The notes under the pieces were generated by a model. It worked only from the letters and a program-made list of their open reading frames with translations, ran no database searches and was not told where the DNA came from. Positions 56,386-64,000 of a stretch of DNA of 64,000 nt are shown here, one piece after another (the first letter of the stretch is position 1; every line of letters starts with the position of its first letter). Source of the DNA: Prescottella subtropica (GTDB lineage Bacteria; Actinomycetota; Actinomycetes; Mycobacteriales; Mycobacteriaceae); NCBI RefSeq assembly GCF_005434945.1, contig NZ_SKCH01000007.1, positions 124,001-188,000 on the forward strand. Reading direction: 5' to 3'. Both the position numbers and the translations under genes were made by a program.

Positions 56386-57858
56386 GTGAGACGACGGAGT
56401 TCACGCGCAGGCGTGCGGAATCCGGGTCTTGCACAGGTGCGTTTCCGACTGGGGCGTGCCGTGGTCGTCGGCGGTGTCGTCGGGGCCCTCGTCCTCGGCC
56501 TGCCCGGTGCCGCGCTCGCGGTGCCCCCACCACCGCCCAACCCGTCGGATGCGCAGATCGAGAGCGGTAACGCGCAGGTCGGCGAGGGGGTGGCGCAGGT
56601 CGGTGACCTCATCAACCAGGTGGCGTCCGCGAACCAGCAGCTCGCCCGACTCGACGACGAGGTCGCGATCAGACGCGAGGGCGTCAACCGGGCCCTCGTG
56701 GACCTGCAGACCGCCCGCGACGAGGCGGACGCCGCCGGGGCGCTCGTCGACCGCAGCCGGCAGGCACTCGACGACGCGAACACCCGGATCGATCAGGCGC
56801 AGCAGCGGTTCACCGACTACGCGGTCGAGAGCTACACCAAGGGCCGCAACGTGGCATCGCTGTCGTCGTTCTTCGGTGCGTCCGGCCCCGACGACATCCT
56901 CGACCGCGCCCAGGTCATGCGCCGGCTGTCCTCGAGTCAGAAGGCGATCCTCGACAATCTGCAGCGGGCCCGCACCGAGCAGGCGAACCGGGACTCGGCG
57001 GCGCGGGAGGCCAAGCAGCGGGCGGACGCCGCGGCGAGCGCGGCGGAGGCGAAGAAGGCCGAAGCGGAGCAGGCGATCGCGAGTGCCCGCGCCGCATTGG
57101 AGGAGCAGGCCGCCCGCAAGACCGAGATCGAGGCGAACCGCAACGCCGCACAGGCGCAACTGGACGCGGCCCGCGACAATGTCGCCGGCCTGCAGGGGCA
57201 GCGCGACGCCTACCTGGCGTGGGACGAGCAGCGTCGCGCCGAAGAGGCTGCGGCAGCGGCGGCCGCCGCGGCCGCCGCCGAGGCCGCCCGCCGGGCCGCG
57301 GAGGACCGGGCCGCGAACGAGCGTGCCGCGCAGCTCGCGGGCGGGCAGCGGTCCCACACTCAGCTCGACGACGGCGGCCCCGCGACACCGTCGGTGCCGA
57401 CGTCGCCGCCGCCCATGGCTCCGTCCGTCACCGGTGCCGCCGCGATCGAGTCCGCGATCGACCGGGGCATGTCGCAACTCGGGGTGCCGTACGCGTGGGG
57501 CGGCGGCAACGCCACCGGCCCCACCCTCGGCATCCGCGACGGCGGTGTCGCCGACAGCTACGGCGACTTCGCGAAGGTCGGCTACGACTGCTCCGGGCTG
57601 ATGATCTACGCGTTCGCCGGTGCCGGGATCTCGCTGCCGCACTACACCGGCTACCAGTACACGGCCGGTACCCAGGTGCCGTCGTCGCAGATGCGCCGCG
57701 GCGACATGCTGTTCTGGGGTCCGTCCGCGAGCCAGCACGTCGCGCTGTACCTGGGGGACGGGCAGATGCTCGAGGCCCCGCAGTCCGGGTCGGTCGTGAA
57801 GGTCTCGCCGGTGCGCTGGGACGGGATGACGCCCTACGCTGTCCGTATGGTGGCGTGA
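56386..57858 (+). CDS. ripA: NlpC/P60 peptidoglycan endopeptidase (RipA-like)
   Basis: 490 residues. A signal peptide (basic RRRSSRAGVRN, then VVVGGVVGALVLGLPGAALA) is followed by a long coiled-coil domain (about 55-300), a Pro/Thr linker, and the NlpC/P60 domain (about 350-490) with catalytic Cys in GYDCSGLMIYAF and His in SQHVALYLGDGQ. It cuts D-Glu-DAP links in the cell wall during division. GTG at 56386 lies behind GGGAGAG. From memory M. tuberculosis has two tandem hydrolases (RipA, RipB) here; only one is seen. Confidence 0.93.
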   Translation: MRRRSSRAGVRNPGLAQVRFRLGRAVVVGGVVGALVLGLPGAALAVPPPPPNPSDAQIESGNAQVGEGVAQVGDLINQVASANQQLARLDDEVAIRREGVNRALVDLQTARDEADAAGALVDRSRQALDDANTRIDQAQQRFTDYAVESYTKGRNVASLSSFFGASGPDDILDRAQVMRRLSSSQKAILDNLQRARTEQANRDSAAREAKQRADAAASAAEAKKAEAEQAIASARAALEEQAARKTEIEANRNAAQAQLDAARDNVAGLQGQRDAYLAWDEQRRAEEAAAAAAAAAAAEAARRAAEDRAANERAAQLAGGQRSHTQLDDGGPATPSVPTSPPPMAPSVTGAAAIESAIDRGMSQLGVPYAWGGGNATGPTLGIRDGGVADSYGDFAKVGYDCSGLMIYAFAGAGISLPHYTGYQYTAGTQVPSSQMRRGDMLFWGPSASQHVALYLGDGQMLEAPQSGSVVKVSPVRWDGMTPYAVRMVA

Positions 57859-57913
57859 GAACGAAGTAGGACACGATGTTTCGGCTGGACTCGGTGGGAA
57901 GCGAGGGTTCTTG

Positions 57914-59032
57914 GTGACCTCACATGACGGTGCTGTTGCGGGGTCCGGTGCGGCGGGAGCCGTGCAGGGTACGGGCGGACCGGTGTCCGATCTCGCCCGC
58001 GACGTGCACCTGCTCGAGCGGGCGATCTACGAGGTCAAGCGGGTCATCGTCGGGCAGGACCGGCTCGTCGAACGGATGCTCGTCGGCGTCCTCGCCAAGG
58101 GGCACGTGCTGCTCGAGGGGGTGCCCGGTGTCGCCAAGACCCTCGCGGTGGAGACGTTCGCGAAGGTCGTCGGCGGTAGTTTCTCCCGCGTCCAGTTCAC
58201 CCCCGACCTGGTGCCGACGGACCTGATCGGTACCCGCATCTACCGGCAGGGCCGCGAGGCGTTCGACACCGAACTCGGCCCTGTCGTCGCGAACTTCCTG
58301 CTCGCCGACGAGATCAACCGCGCCCCCGCGAAGGTGCAGTCGGCGCTGCTCGAGGTGATGGCCGAACGGCACGTGTCGATCGGCGGCACCACCTACCCGA
58401 TGCCGGATCCGTTCCTGGTGATGGCCACCCAGAACCCCATCGAGAACGAGGGCGTCTACCCGTTGCCGGAAGCCCAGCGCGACCGGTTCCTGTTCAAGGT
58501 CCTCGTCGACTACCCGTCGATCGAGGAGGAACGCGAGATCGTCTACCGGATGGGTGTGGCACCGCCGCAGCCGCAGCAGATCCTCGACGCGCAGGAGATG
58601 GTGCGGCTGCAGCAGGTGGCGAGCACCGTGTTCGTGCACCACGCGCTCGTCGACTACGTGGTCCGGGTCATCGCCGCGACCCGCACCCCCCGGCAGTACG
58701 GGCTCGACGACGTCGCCGGCTGGATCGCGTACGGCGCGTCACCGCGCGCCACCCTCGGCATCATCTCGGCGTCCCGTGCGCTCGCCCTGCTGCGCGGCCG
58801 CGACTACGTCGTCCCGCAGGACGTCCTCGAGATCGTCCCGGACGTGCTGCGGCACCGGCTCGTGCTGTCGTACGACGCGCTCGCCGACGAGGTGTCACCC
58901 GACGACGTCATCACCCGCGTGCTGCAGACCGTCGGCCTGCCGCAGGTGGGGGCCCAGCCGGTGCCGCGACCCGCTGATGCCGGCGAACCCGGCCCGGTTC
59001 CCGCGACGGCGCCCGGACCCGCACCGCAGTGA
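57914..59032 (+). CDS. moxR: MoxR-type AAA+ ATPase
   Basis: 372 residues. AAA+ features are Walker A LEGVPGVAKTLAVE, Walker B FLLADEINRAP, sensor MATQNPIENEGVYPLPEAQRDRF (arginine finger included). MoxR ATPases act as chaperones that insert cofactors or assemble vWA proteins; the next genes are DUF58 and vWA proteins, the standard MRP arrangement. GTG at 57914 is used; TTG at 57911 is adjacent. Its stop overlaps the DUF58 gene by GTGA. Confidence 0.94.
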   Translation: MTSHDGAVAGSGAAGAVQGTGGPVSDLARDVHLLERAIYEVKRVIVGQDRLVERMLVGVLAKGHVLLEGVPGVAKTLAVETFAKVVGGSFSRVQFTPDLVPTDLIGTRIYRQGREAFDTELGPVVANFLLADEINRAPAKVQSALLEVMAERHVSIGGTTYPMPDPFLVMATQNPIENEGVYPLPEAQRDRFLFKVLVDYPSIEEEREIVYRMGVAPPQPQQILDAQEMVRLQQVASTVFVHHALVDYVVRVIAATRTPRQYGLDDVAGWIAYGASPRATLGIISASRALALLRGRDYVVPQDVLEIVPDVLRHRLVLSYDALADEVSPDDVITRVLQTVGLPQVGAQPVPRPADAGEPGPVPATAPGPAPQ

Positions 59033-59988
59033 CGTCGAGCCCAGGGCCGGGGGTGCCGTCGTTCCGGGCCGGGTCGTTGCGCGACCCGGAGATGACGGCG
59101 GCACTGCGCACCCTCGAACTGACCGTGCGGCGTCGGCTCGACGGCGTCCTGCACGGCGACCACCTCGGACTCATCCCCGGACCCGGCTCCGAACCCGGTG
59201 ACGCCCGCGAATACCAGCCCGGCGACGACGTCCGGCAGATGGACTGGTCGGTCACCGCCCGCACCACCCACCCGCACGTGCGGCAGACCGTCGCCGACCG
59301 GGAACTCGAGACGTGGCTGGTGCTGGATCTGTCGTCGAGCCTGGACTTCGGCACCACCGGCTGCGAGAAACGGGATCTGGCGGTCGCCGCGGCGTCCGCG
59401 GTCACCTACCTGGCAGGGGGCAGCGGCAACCGGATCGGCGCGATCGTCGCGACCGGCGAACGGCTGCACCGCATTCCGGCCCGTGGTGGACGCGTCCACG
59501 CGCAGGCGATGCTGCGGCGCATCGCGTCCACCCCGCACGCCCCGGACGGGGTCCGCGGTGACCTGCGCGGCGCCCTCGAATCGCTGCGCCGCCCGCAACG
59601 CCGCCGCGGACTCGCCGTCGTCGTCAGCGACTTCCTCGGCCCCATCGACTGGGAGCATTCGCTGCGCGCCCTGTCCGGGCGGCACGACCTGCTGGCCGTC
59701 GAGGTCCTCGACCCGCGTGACCTCGAGCTGCCCGACGCCGGGGACGTGGTCCTGTACGACCCGGAGTCCGGTCGCACCCGCGAGTTCTCGACCACCCCGA
59801 CGCTGCGCGCCGACTTCGCGCGCGCCGCGGCCGCGCACCGCGCCGACGTCGAGGCGACGCTGCGCCGGTGCGGGGCCCCGCGGCTGAGCCTGCGCACCGA
59901 CCGGGACTGGATCGCCGACGTGGTCCGGTTCGTCTCCGCCCGCCGGCACACGTTCGGGGCGCCGACGCATCGGGTGGCCCGCGGATGA
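59029..59988 (+). CDS. DUF58 domain protein (MoxR-associated)
   Basis: 319 residues. The DUF58 signature [21 protein letters not shown] (about 65-85) is present, and the remainder has a vWA-like fold ([23 protein letters not shown]). No membrane span is seen. It starts by GTGA overlap with moxR and ends by ATGA overlap with the vWA gene, so all three are coupled. DUF58 proteins are thought to be MoxR partners in envelope stress. Confidence 0.92.
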   Translation: MTSSPGPGVPSFRAGSLRDPEMTAALRTLELTVRRRLDGVLHGDHLGLIPGPGSEPGDAREYQPGDDVRQMDWSVTARTTHPHVRQTVADRELETWLVLDLSSSLDFGTTGCEKRDLAVAAASAVTYLAGGSGNRIGAIVATGERLHRIPARGGRVHAQAMLRRIASTPHAPDGVRGDLRGALESLRRPQRRRGLAVVVSDFLGPIDWEHSLRALSGRHDLLAVEVLDPRDLELPDAGDVVLYDPESGRTREFSTTPTLRADFARAAAAHRADVEATLRRCGAPRLSLRTDRDWIADVVRFVSARRHTFGAPTHRVARG

Positions 59989-60965
59989 GCCTGTCGCAGT
60001 TCGCGTCCCCGTGGTGGCTGCTGTTCCTGGCCGTCGTCGCCGCGCTCGGCGGCGGGTACGCGATGATCCAGCGGCGCCGGCAGAAGCACGTGCTGCGGTT
60101 CGCGAACATGGAACTGCTCGAGAAGGTGGCGCCGAACCGGCCCAACCTCACCCGGCACGTGCCGACGGCGCTGGTCCTCACCGGCCTGCTGCTGCTGACC
60201 GTCGCACTGGCCGGGCCCACCTCCGACCAGCGGGTGCCGCGCAACCGGGCGACCGTCGTCCTGGTGATCGACGTGTCGCTGTCGATGAAGGCCACCGATG
60301 TCGAGCCGAGCCGGCTCGAGGCCGCACAGGAGGCGGCGAAGGCGTTCGCGGACGGCCTGACCCCCGGCATCAACCTCGGCCTGGTCGCGTTCGCGGGCAC
60401 CGCGTCGGTGCTGGTGTCGCCCACCCCCAACCGGGACGAGACGAAGGCCGCGATCGACAACCTGAAACTGAGCGAGCGGACCGCGACCGGGGAGGCGATC
60501 TTCACGTCGCTGCAGTCGATCGACACGCTCGCCGCCGTCCTCGGCGGCAGCGAGCAGGCGCCGCCCGCCCGGATCGTGCTGCTGTCCGACGGCAAGCAGA
60601 CGGTGCCGGAGAGCCCCGACGATCCGCGCGGCGGATTCACCGCGGCCCGCAAGGCGAAGGAGAAGGGGGTGCCGATCTCGACGATCTCGTTCGGCACCGG
60701 TTACGGCACCGTCCAGATCGAGGGCGACCGGATCCCGGTCCCCGTCGACGACCCGTCGCTACGGGAGATCGCGAACCTGTCCGGCGGCAGCTTCTTCACC
60801 GCGTCCAGCCTCGAGGAACTGCGCCGGGTGTACGACACCCTCGAGGAGCAGATCGGATTCGAGAACACCCGCGGCGACGCCAGCCGGCCGTGGCTGATAC
60901 TCGGGGTCCTGTGCACCGCAGCGGGTCTCGGCGCCGCGCTGGTGCTGCGGCAACGTCTGCCGTGA
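59985..60965 (+). CDS. Membrane-anchored vWA protein (MoxR-associated)
   Basis: 326 residues. Two N-terminal membrane spans (about 9-26 and 59-77), a vWA domain with the metal motif [13 protein letters not shown] (about 96-108) and the loop [13 protein letters not shown], then a C-terminal membrane helix (about 304-322). This is the BatA-like layout of the MoxR operon (Rv1481 in M. tuberculosis by position). It probably acts at the membrane with the upstream ATPase. Confidence 0.92.
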   Translation: MSLSQFASPWWLLFLAVVAALGGGYAMIQRRRQKHVLRFANMELLEKVAPNRPNLTRHVPTALVLTGLLLLTVALAGPTSDQRVPRNRATVVLVIDVSLSMKATDVEPSRLEAAQEAAKAFADGLTPGINLGLVAFAGTASVLVSPTPNRDETKAAIDNLKLSERTATGEAIFTSLQSIDTLAAVLGGSEQAPPARIVLLSDGKQTVPESPDDPRGGFTAARKAKEKGVPISTISFGTGYGTVQIEGDRIPVPVDDPSLREIANLSGGSFFTASSLEELRRVYDTLEEQIGFENTRGDASRPWLILGVLCTAAGLGAALVLRQRLP

Positions 60966-61754
<789 letters not shown>

Positions 61755-61811
61755 AACCGTCCGGTTCGCTACGCACACCCCGACTTTCATCACACAGGAG
61801 GACCACCACCC

Positions 61812-62645
61812 ATGGGCGGACTGCTCGAGGGCAAGACCATTCTCGTCACCGGCATCATCACCGACGCGTCGATCGCGTTCCACACCGCGAAGGTGGCGCA
61901 GGAGCAGGGCGCGACGGTGATCATCACCGGTATCCCCGAGCGGCTGCGGTTGATCGACCGGATCGCCAAGCGGTTGCCGCAGGAGGTGCCGCCGGCCATC
62001 GCGCTGGACGTCACCGACGAGGAGTGCCTGGGCGTGCTCGCCGACCGGGTCCGCGAACTGGCGCCGCAGGGACTCGACGGTGTCGTCCACTCGATCGCGT
62101 TCGCACCCAAGACGCTGATGGGGCCCGACGCCGTGCCGTTCCTCGACGGTCCCGGCCCCGACGTCTCCAAGGCGTTCGAGATCTCCGCGTGGAGCTACGC
62201 GTCCCTCGCCCGCGCCGTGCTGCCCGTCATGAACGAGCGCGGGTCGATCGTCGGCATGGACTTCGATCCGCGCACCGCGATGCCGGACTACAACTGGATG
62301 GGCGTCGCCAAGGCGGCCCTCGAGTCGGTGAACCGGTACGTGGCCCGGGAAGTGGGCTACGCCAAGAAGATTCGCTCCAACCTGGTGGCAGCGGGTCCGA
62401 TCAAGACTCTCGCGGCCAAGGCGATCTCGGGGACGGCCACCGACGACGCCAAGAAGCTGACCATGCTCAACGAGTACTGGGACGGCGCGTCGCCCATCGG
62501 CTGGAACGTCGACGACCCGACCGTCGTGGGCACGAGCGTGTGTGCGGTGCTGTCGGACTTCCTGCCCGCCACCACCGGGTCGATCATCTACGTCGACGGT
62601 GGGGCCAGCCACAACACGTGGTTCCCCGAGAACTTCATGGGCTGA
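61812..62645 (+). CDS. inhA: Enoyl-ACP reductase InhA
   Basis: 277 residues. It reduces 2-trans-enoyl-ACP with NADH in FAS-II and is the isoniazid/ethionamide target in mycobacteria. Visible are [20 protein letters not shown] (cofactor site), [12 protein letters not shown], the catalytic [20 protein letters not shown] (Tyr and Lys), and [19 protein letters not shown] at 61812 is preceded by AGGAGG. hemH follows 4 bases after its stop. Confidence 0.97.
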   Translation: MGGLLEGKTILVTGIITDASIAFHTAKVAQEQGATVIITGIPERLRLIDRIAKRLPQEVPPAIALDVTDEECLGVLADRVRELAPQGLDGVVHSIAFAPKTLMGPDAVPFLDGPGPDVSKAFEISAWSYASLARAVLPVMNERGSIVGMDFDPRTAMPDYNWMGVAKAALESVNRYVAREVGYAKKIRSNLVAAGPIKTLAAKAISGTATDDAKKLTMLNEYWDGASPIGWNVDDPTVVGTSVCAVLSDFLPATTGSIIYVDGGASHNTWFPENFMG

Positions 62646-62649
62646 CACC

Positions 62650-63696
62650 GTGTACGACGCGCTGCTGCTGCTGTCCTTCGGTGGACCCGAGAAACCCGAC
62701 GACGTCCGACCGTTCCTCGGGAACGTCACCCGCGGCCGCGGGGTGCCCCCGGAACGCCTCGACGAGGTGGTGGAGCACTACCTGCACTTCGGGGGAGTGT
62801 CGCCGATCAACGCCCTCAACCGCGACATCATCACGCGGGTGGAGGACGAGCTGCGCGGCGCCGGACTCGAGCTGCCGGTGTACTTCGGGAACCGCAACTG
62901 GCATCCGATGGCCGAGGACACGGTCGCCCGGATGCGCGACGACGGCGTCCGCAACGCGCTGGTGTTCCCGACGTCGGCGTGGGGCGGCTACTCGGGGTGC
63001 CGGCAGTACCACGAGGACATCGCGGCGGCGCGGGCCGCGGTCGGCGACGACGCCCCGGCGCTCACGAAACTGCGCCAGTACTACGACCATCCGCTGCTGA
63101 TCGGCTCGTTCGCCGACGCGATCCGCGCGGCCCGCGAGCAGTTGCCGGCCGATGTGCGCGACAGGGCGCGACTGGTGTTCACGGCGCATTCGGTGCCGCT
63201 GTCCGCGGATGCGGCGGCCGGTCCGGCGAGTGCGGGCGGGCACCTGTACAGCCGGCAGGTCGCCGAGGCGGCCCGTCTGGCGGCCACCGCGGCCGGCGTC
63301 GACGACTTCGACGTGGTGTGGCAGTCCCGGTCCGGGCCGCCGCAGGTGCCGTGGCTCGAACCGGACATCTGCGCGCACCTGGATCGGGTGGCGGCCGACG
63401 GGGTGCCCGCGGTGATCGTCTGCCCCGTCGGATTCGTCTCCGACCATCTCGAGGTGGTGTGGGACCTCGACACCGAGGCCCGCGACAAGGCCGCCGACCT
63501 CGGCATCGGATTCGTGCGCGCCGGAACGCCGGGCACCGATCCGCGCTTCGCGCGCATGGTCCGCGAACTCGTCACCGAACGAACCGCCGGGACACCGGCG
63601 GAGCGGCTCGGAACAGAACCGCTCCTGGGGGCCACGAGCAACGGCGCGGTGTGCGCCGTGGACTGCTGCGTGCCGGTGCGGCGGCCGAGGGTGTGA
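62650..63696 (+). CDS. hemH: Ferrochelatase / coproporphyrin III ferrochelatase
   Basis: 348 residues. N-terminal [20 protein letters not shown]; catalytic [10 protein letters not shown], with the His that inserts iron, and YSRQVAE. The C-terminal cysteines (CAVDCC) plus an earlier internal Cys are consistent with the [2Fe-2S] cluster of actinobacterial ferrochelatases, which use the coproporphyrin branch (CpfC). GTG at 62650 lies 4 bases after inhA, so fabG1-inhA-hemH is one operon, as in mycobacteria. Confidence 0.95.
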   Translation: MYDALLLLSFGGPEKPDDVRPFLGNVTRGRGVPPERLDEVVEHYLHFGGVSPINALNRDIITRVEDELRGAGLELPVYFGNRNWHPMAEDTVARMRDDGVRNALVFPTSAWGGYSGCRQYHEDIAAARAAVGDDAPALTKLRQYYDHPLLIGSFADAIRAAREQLPADVRDRARLVFTAHSVPLSADAAAGPASAGGHLYSRQVAEAARLAATAAGVDDFDVVWQSRSGPPQVPWLEPDICAHLDRVAADGVPAVIVCPVGFVSDHLEVVWDLDTEARDKAADLGIGFVRAGTPGTDPRFARMVRELVTERTAGTPAERLGTEPLLGATSNGAVCAVDCCVPVRRPRV

Positions 63697-63736
63697 ACTC
63701 CGTGGCAACCGGATCCGTGGAATACGCTGCCACTAC

Positions 63737-63835
63737 GTGCACGACCCGAGCCGTGAAGTGGAGTCGGAGCCTGACACAGCCTCGAAGGCTCTGAAAGGAG
63801 ACCTCATTCCACCACCGTCAACCATCACCTACTGA
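63737..63835 (+). pseudogene. Short open frame, probably a gene start truncated by the insertion element
   Basis: 32 codons: starts with GTG at 63737 (VHDPSREVESEPDTASKALK in part) and ends at a TGA that lies at the point where insertion-element-like DNA begins. TACGCT at 63723-63728 is a fair -10 box, so transcription would begin close to the GTG (leaderless). The charged N-terminus with a PPP turn looks like the start of a longer protein whose remainder would continue past the element. The protein is not recognised; truncation is inference. Confidence 0.4.
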
Positions 63836-64000
63836 GGTTTTGTCACCAGGGGCGTGTTGACGACGGTCGCGTCGAGTCGAGGACCACGGGCTGAGGCAGG
63901 GACGTGGGGTCCCGCCTGGTAGAGAGTGGTTTCGACCAAGAAACCATTCCCGAAAACAGGACCTCACGTGATCTCCTATCGTGCCACGCTCGACGTGCCC
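63832..64000 (+). mobile_element. Left end of a probable insertion sequence
   Basis: The DNA from about 63832 differs in character from the coding-dense flank: it has about 130 bases of leader containing the 7-bp inverted repeat TGGTTTC/GAAACCA (63927-63946) and AGGA before a transposase-like start at 63968. The outer end of the element is estimated to be near 63830-63840; its terminal repeat cannot be checked because the other end is outside the window. Confidence 0.5.
63968..64000 (+). CDS. Transposase, N-terminal fragment (cut by window end)
   Basis: Only 11 codons are present: VISYRATLDVP, starting at GTG 63968 with AGGA 7-10 bases upstream. This start resembles N-termini of actinobacterial IS5-like transposases I remember, which begin with SYRATLDVP followed by a helical segment. 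The evidence is short and the assignment depends on the sequence beyond the window. Confidence 0.45.
   Translation, partial: MISYRATLDVP

Overview
The window is GC-rich actinobacterial chromosome. Mycobacteriales lipid and envelope genes (fabG1-inhA, an mptB-like mannosyltransferase, a RipA-type NlpC/P60 hydrolase), a F420/PPOX-type protein, Ku and ppc point to the Rhodococcus/Nocardia group, most likely Rhodococcus. From memory, the backbone follows the Mycobacterium tuberculosis Rv1436-Rv1485 order: gap-pgk-tpi, secG, pgl-opcA-zwf-tal-tkt, ctaB, qor, ctaA, ABC exporter, mptB, sufR-B-D-C-S-U-T, ABC-F, TetR, acn, Rv1476-like, ripA-like, moxR, DUF58, VWA, fabG1, inhA, hemH. No tRNA, rRNA or CRISPR array was seen.

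Region by region: 1-6.6 kb holds lower glycolysis (gap fragment, pgk, tpiA), speG, secG, a pyridoxamine-oxidase-fold protein and ppc. 6.6-24.0 kb is an accessory Ter stress island, set between ppc and the pentose-phosphate operon. Its left half has a double-TerD protein, TerB, two canonical TerD proteins, a TerC/DUF475 membrane protein, a TerA-like protein and a divergent TerD-vWA fusion. Its right half is a tightly overlapping operon: an alpha-helical protein, a CitE/HpcH-like lyase, a phosphoribosyltransferase-TRSP protein, a StiP-type PRTase with a PELOTA-like tail, a HAD phosphatase, a double-TerD protein and a TerD fused to a P-loop-like domain. A convergent DEDDh exonuclease-BRCT-TerD fusion closes it. 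I infer that it makes a nucleoside-like metabolite under TerD control and acts on DNA under stress. This matches the Ter-dependent module proposed by comparative genomics, whose product is still unknown. It is the strongest candidate for an under-described system here.

24.3-30.7 kb is the pentose-phosphate operon (minus strand). 30.9-34.4 kb holds heme O/A synthesis (ctaB, ctaA) with a quinone reductase and a small conserved protein. 34.4-39.5 kb has a secreted protein, an ABC exporter and mptB (minus). 39.7-46.1 kb is the SUF iron-sulfur operon, with a SufR-type operator lying over the sufR start codon. 46.1-49.4 kb is more variable (DUF1990, Ku, lycopene cyclase, SDR). 49.5-52.5 kb has an ABC-F ATPase, a small HTH protein, a small membrane protein and a TetR regulator; 52.6-55.4 kb is aconitase. 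55.7-61.0 kb is the cell-wall/MoxR block; 61.0-63.7 kb is fabG1-inhA-hemH. The right edge holds a short open frame that seems cut by an insertion sequence, whose transposase gene begins at 63968 and runs off the window.
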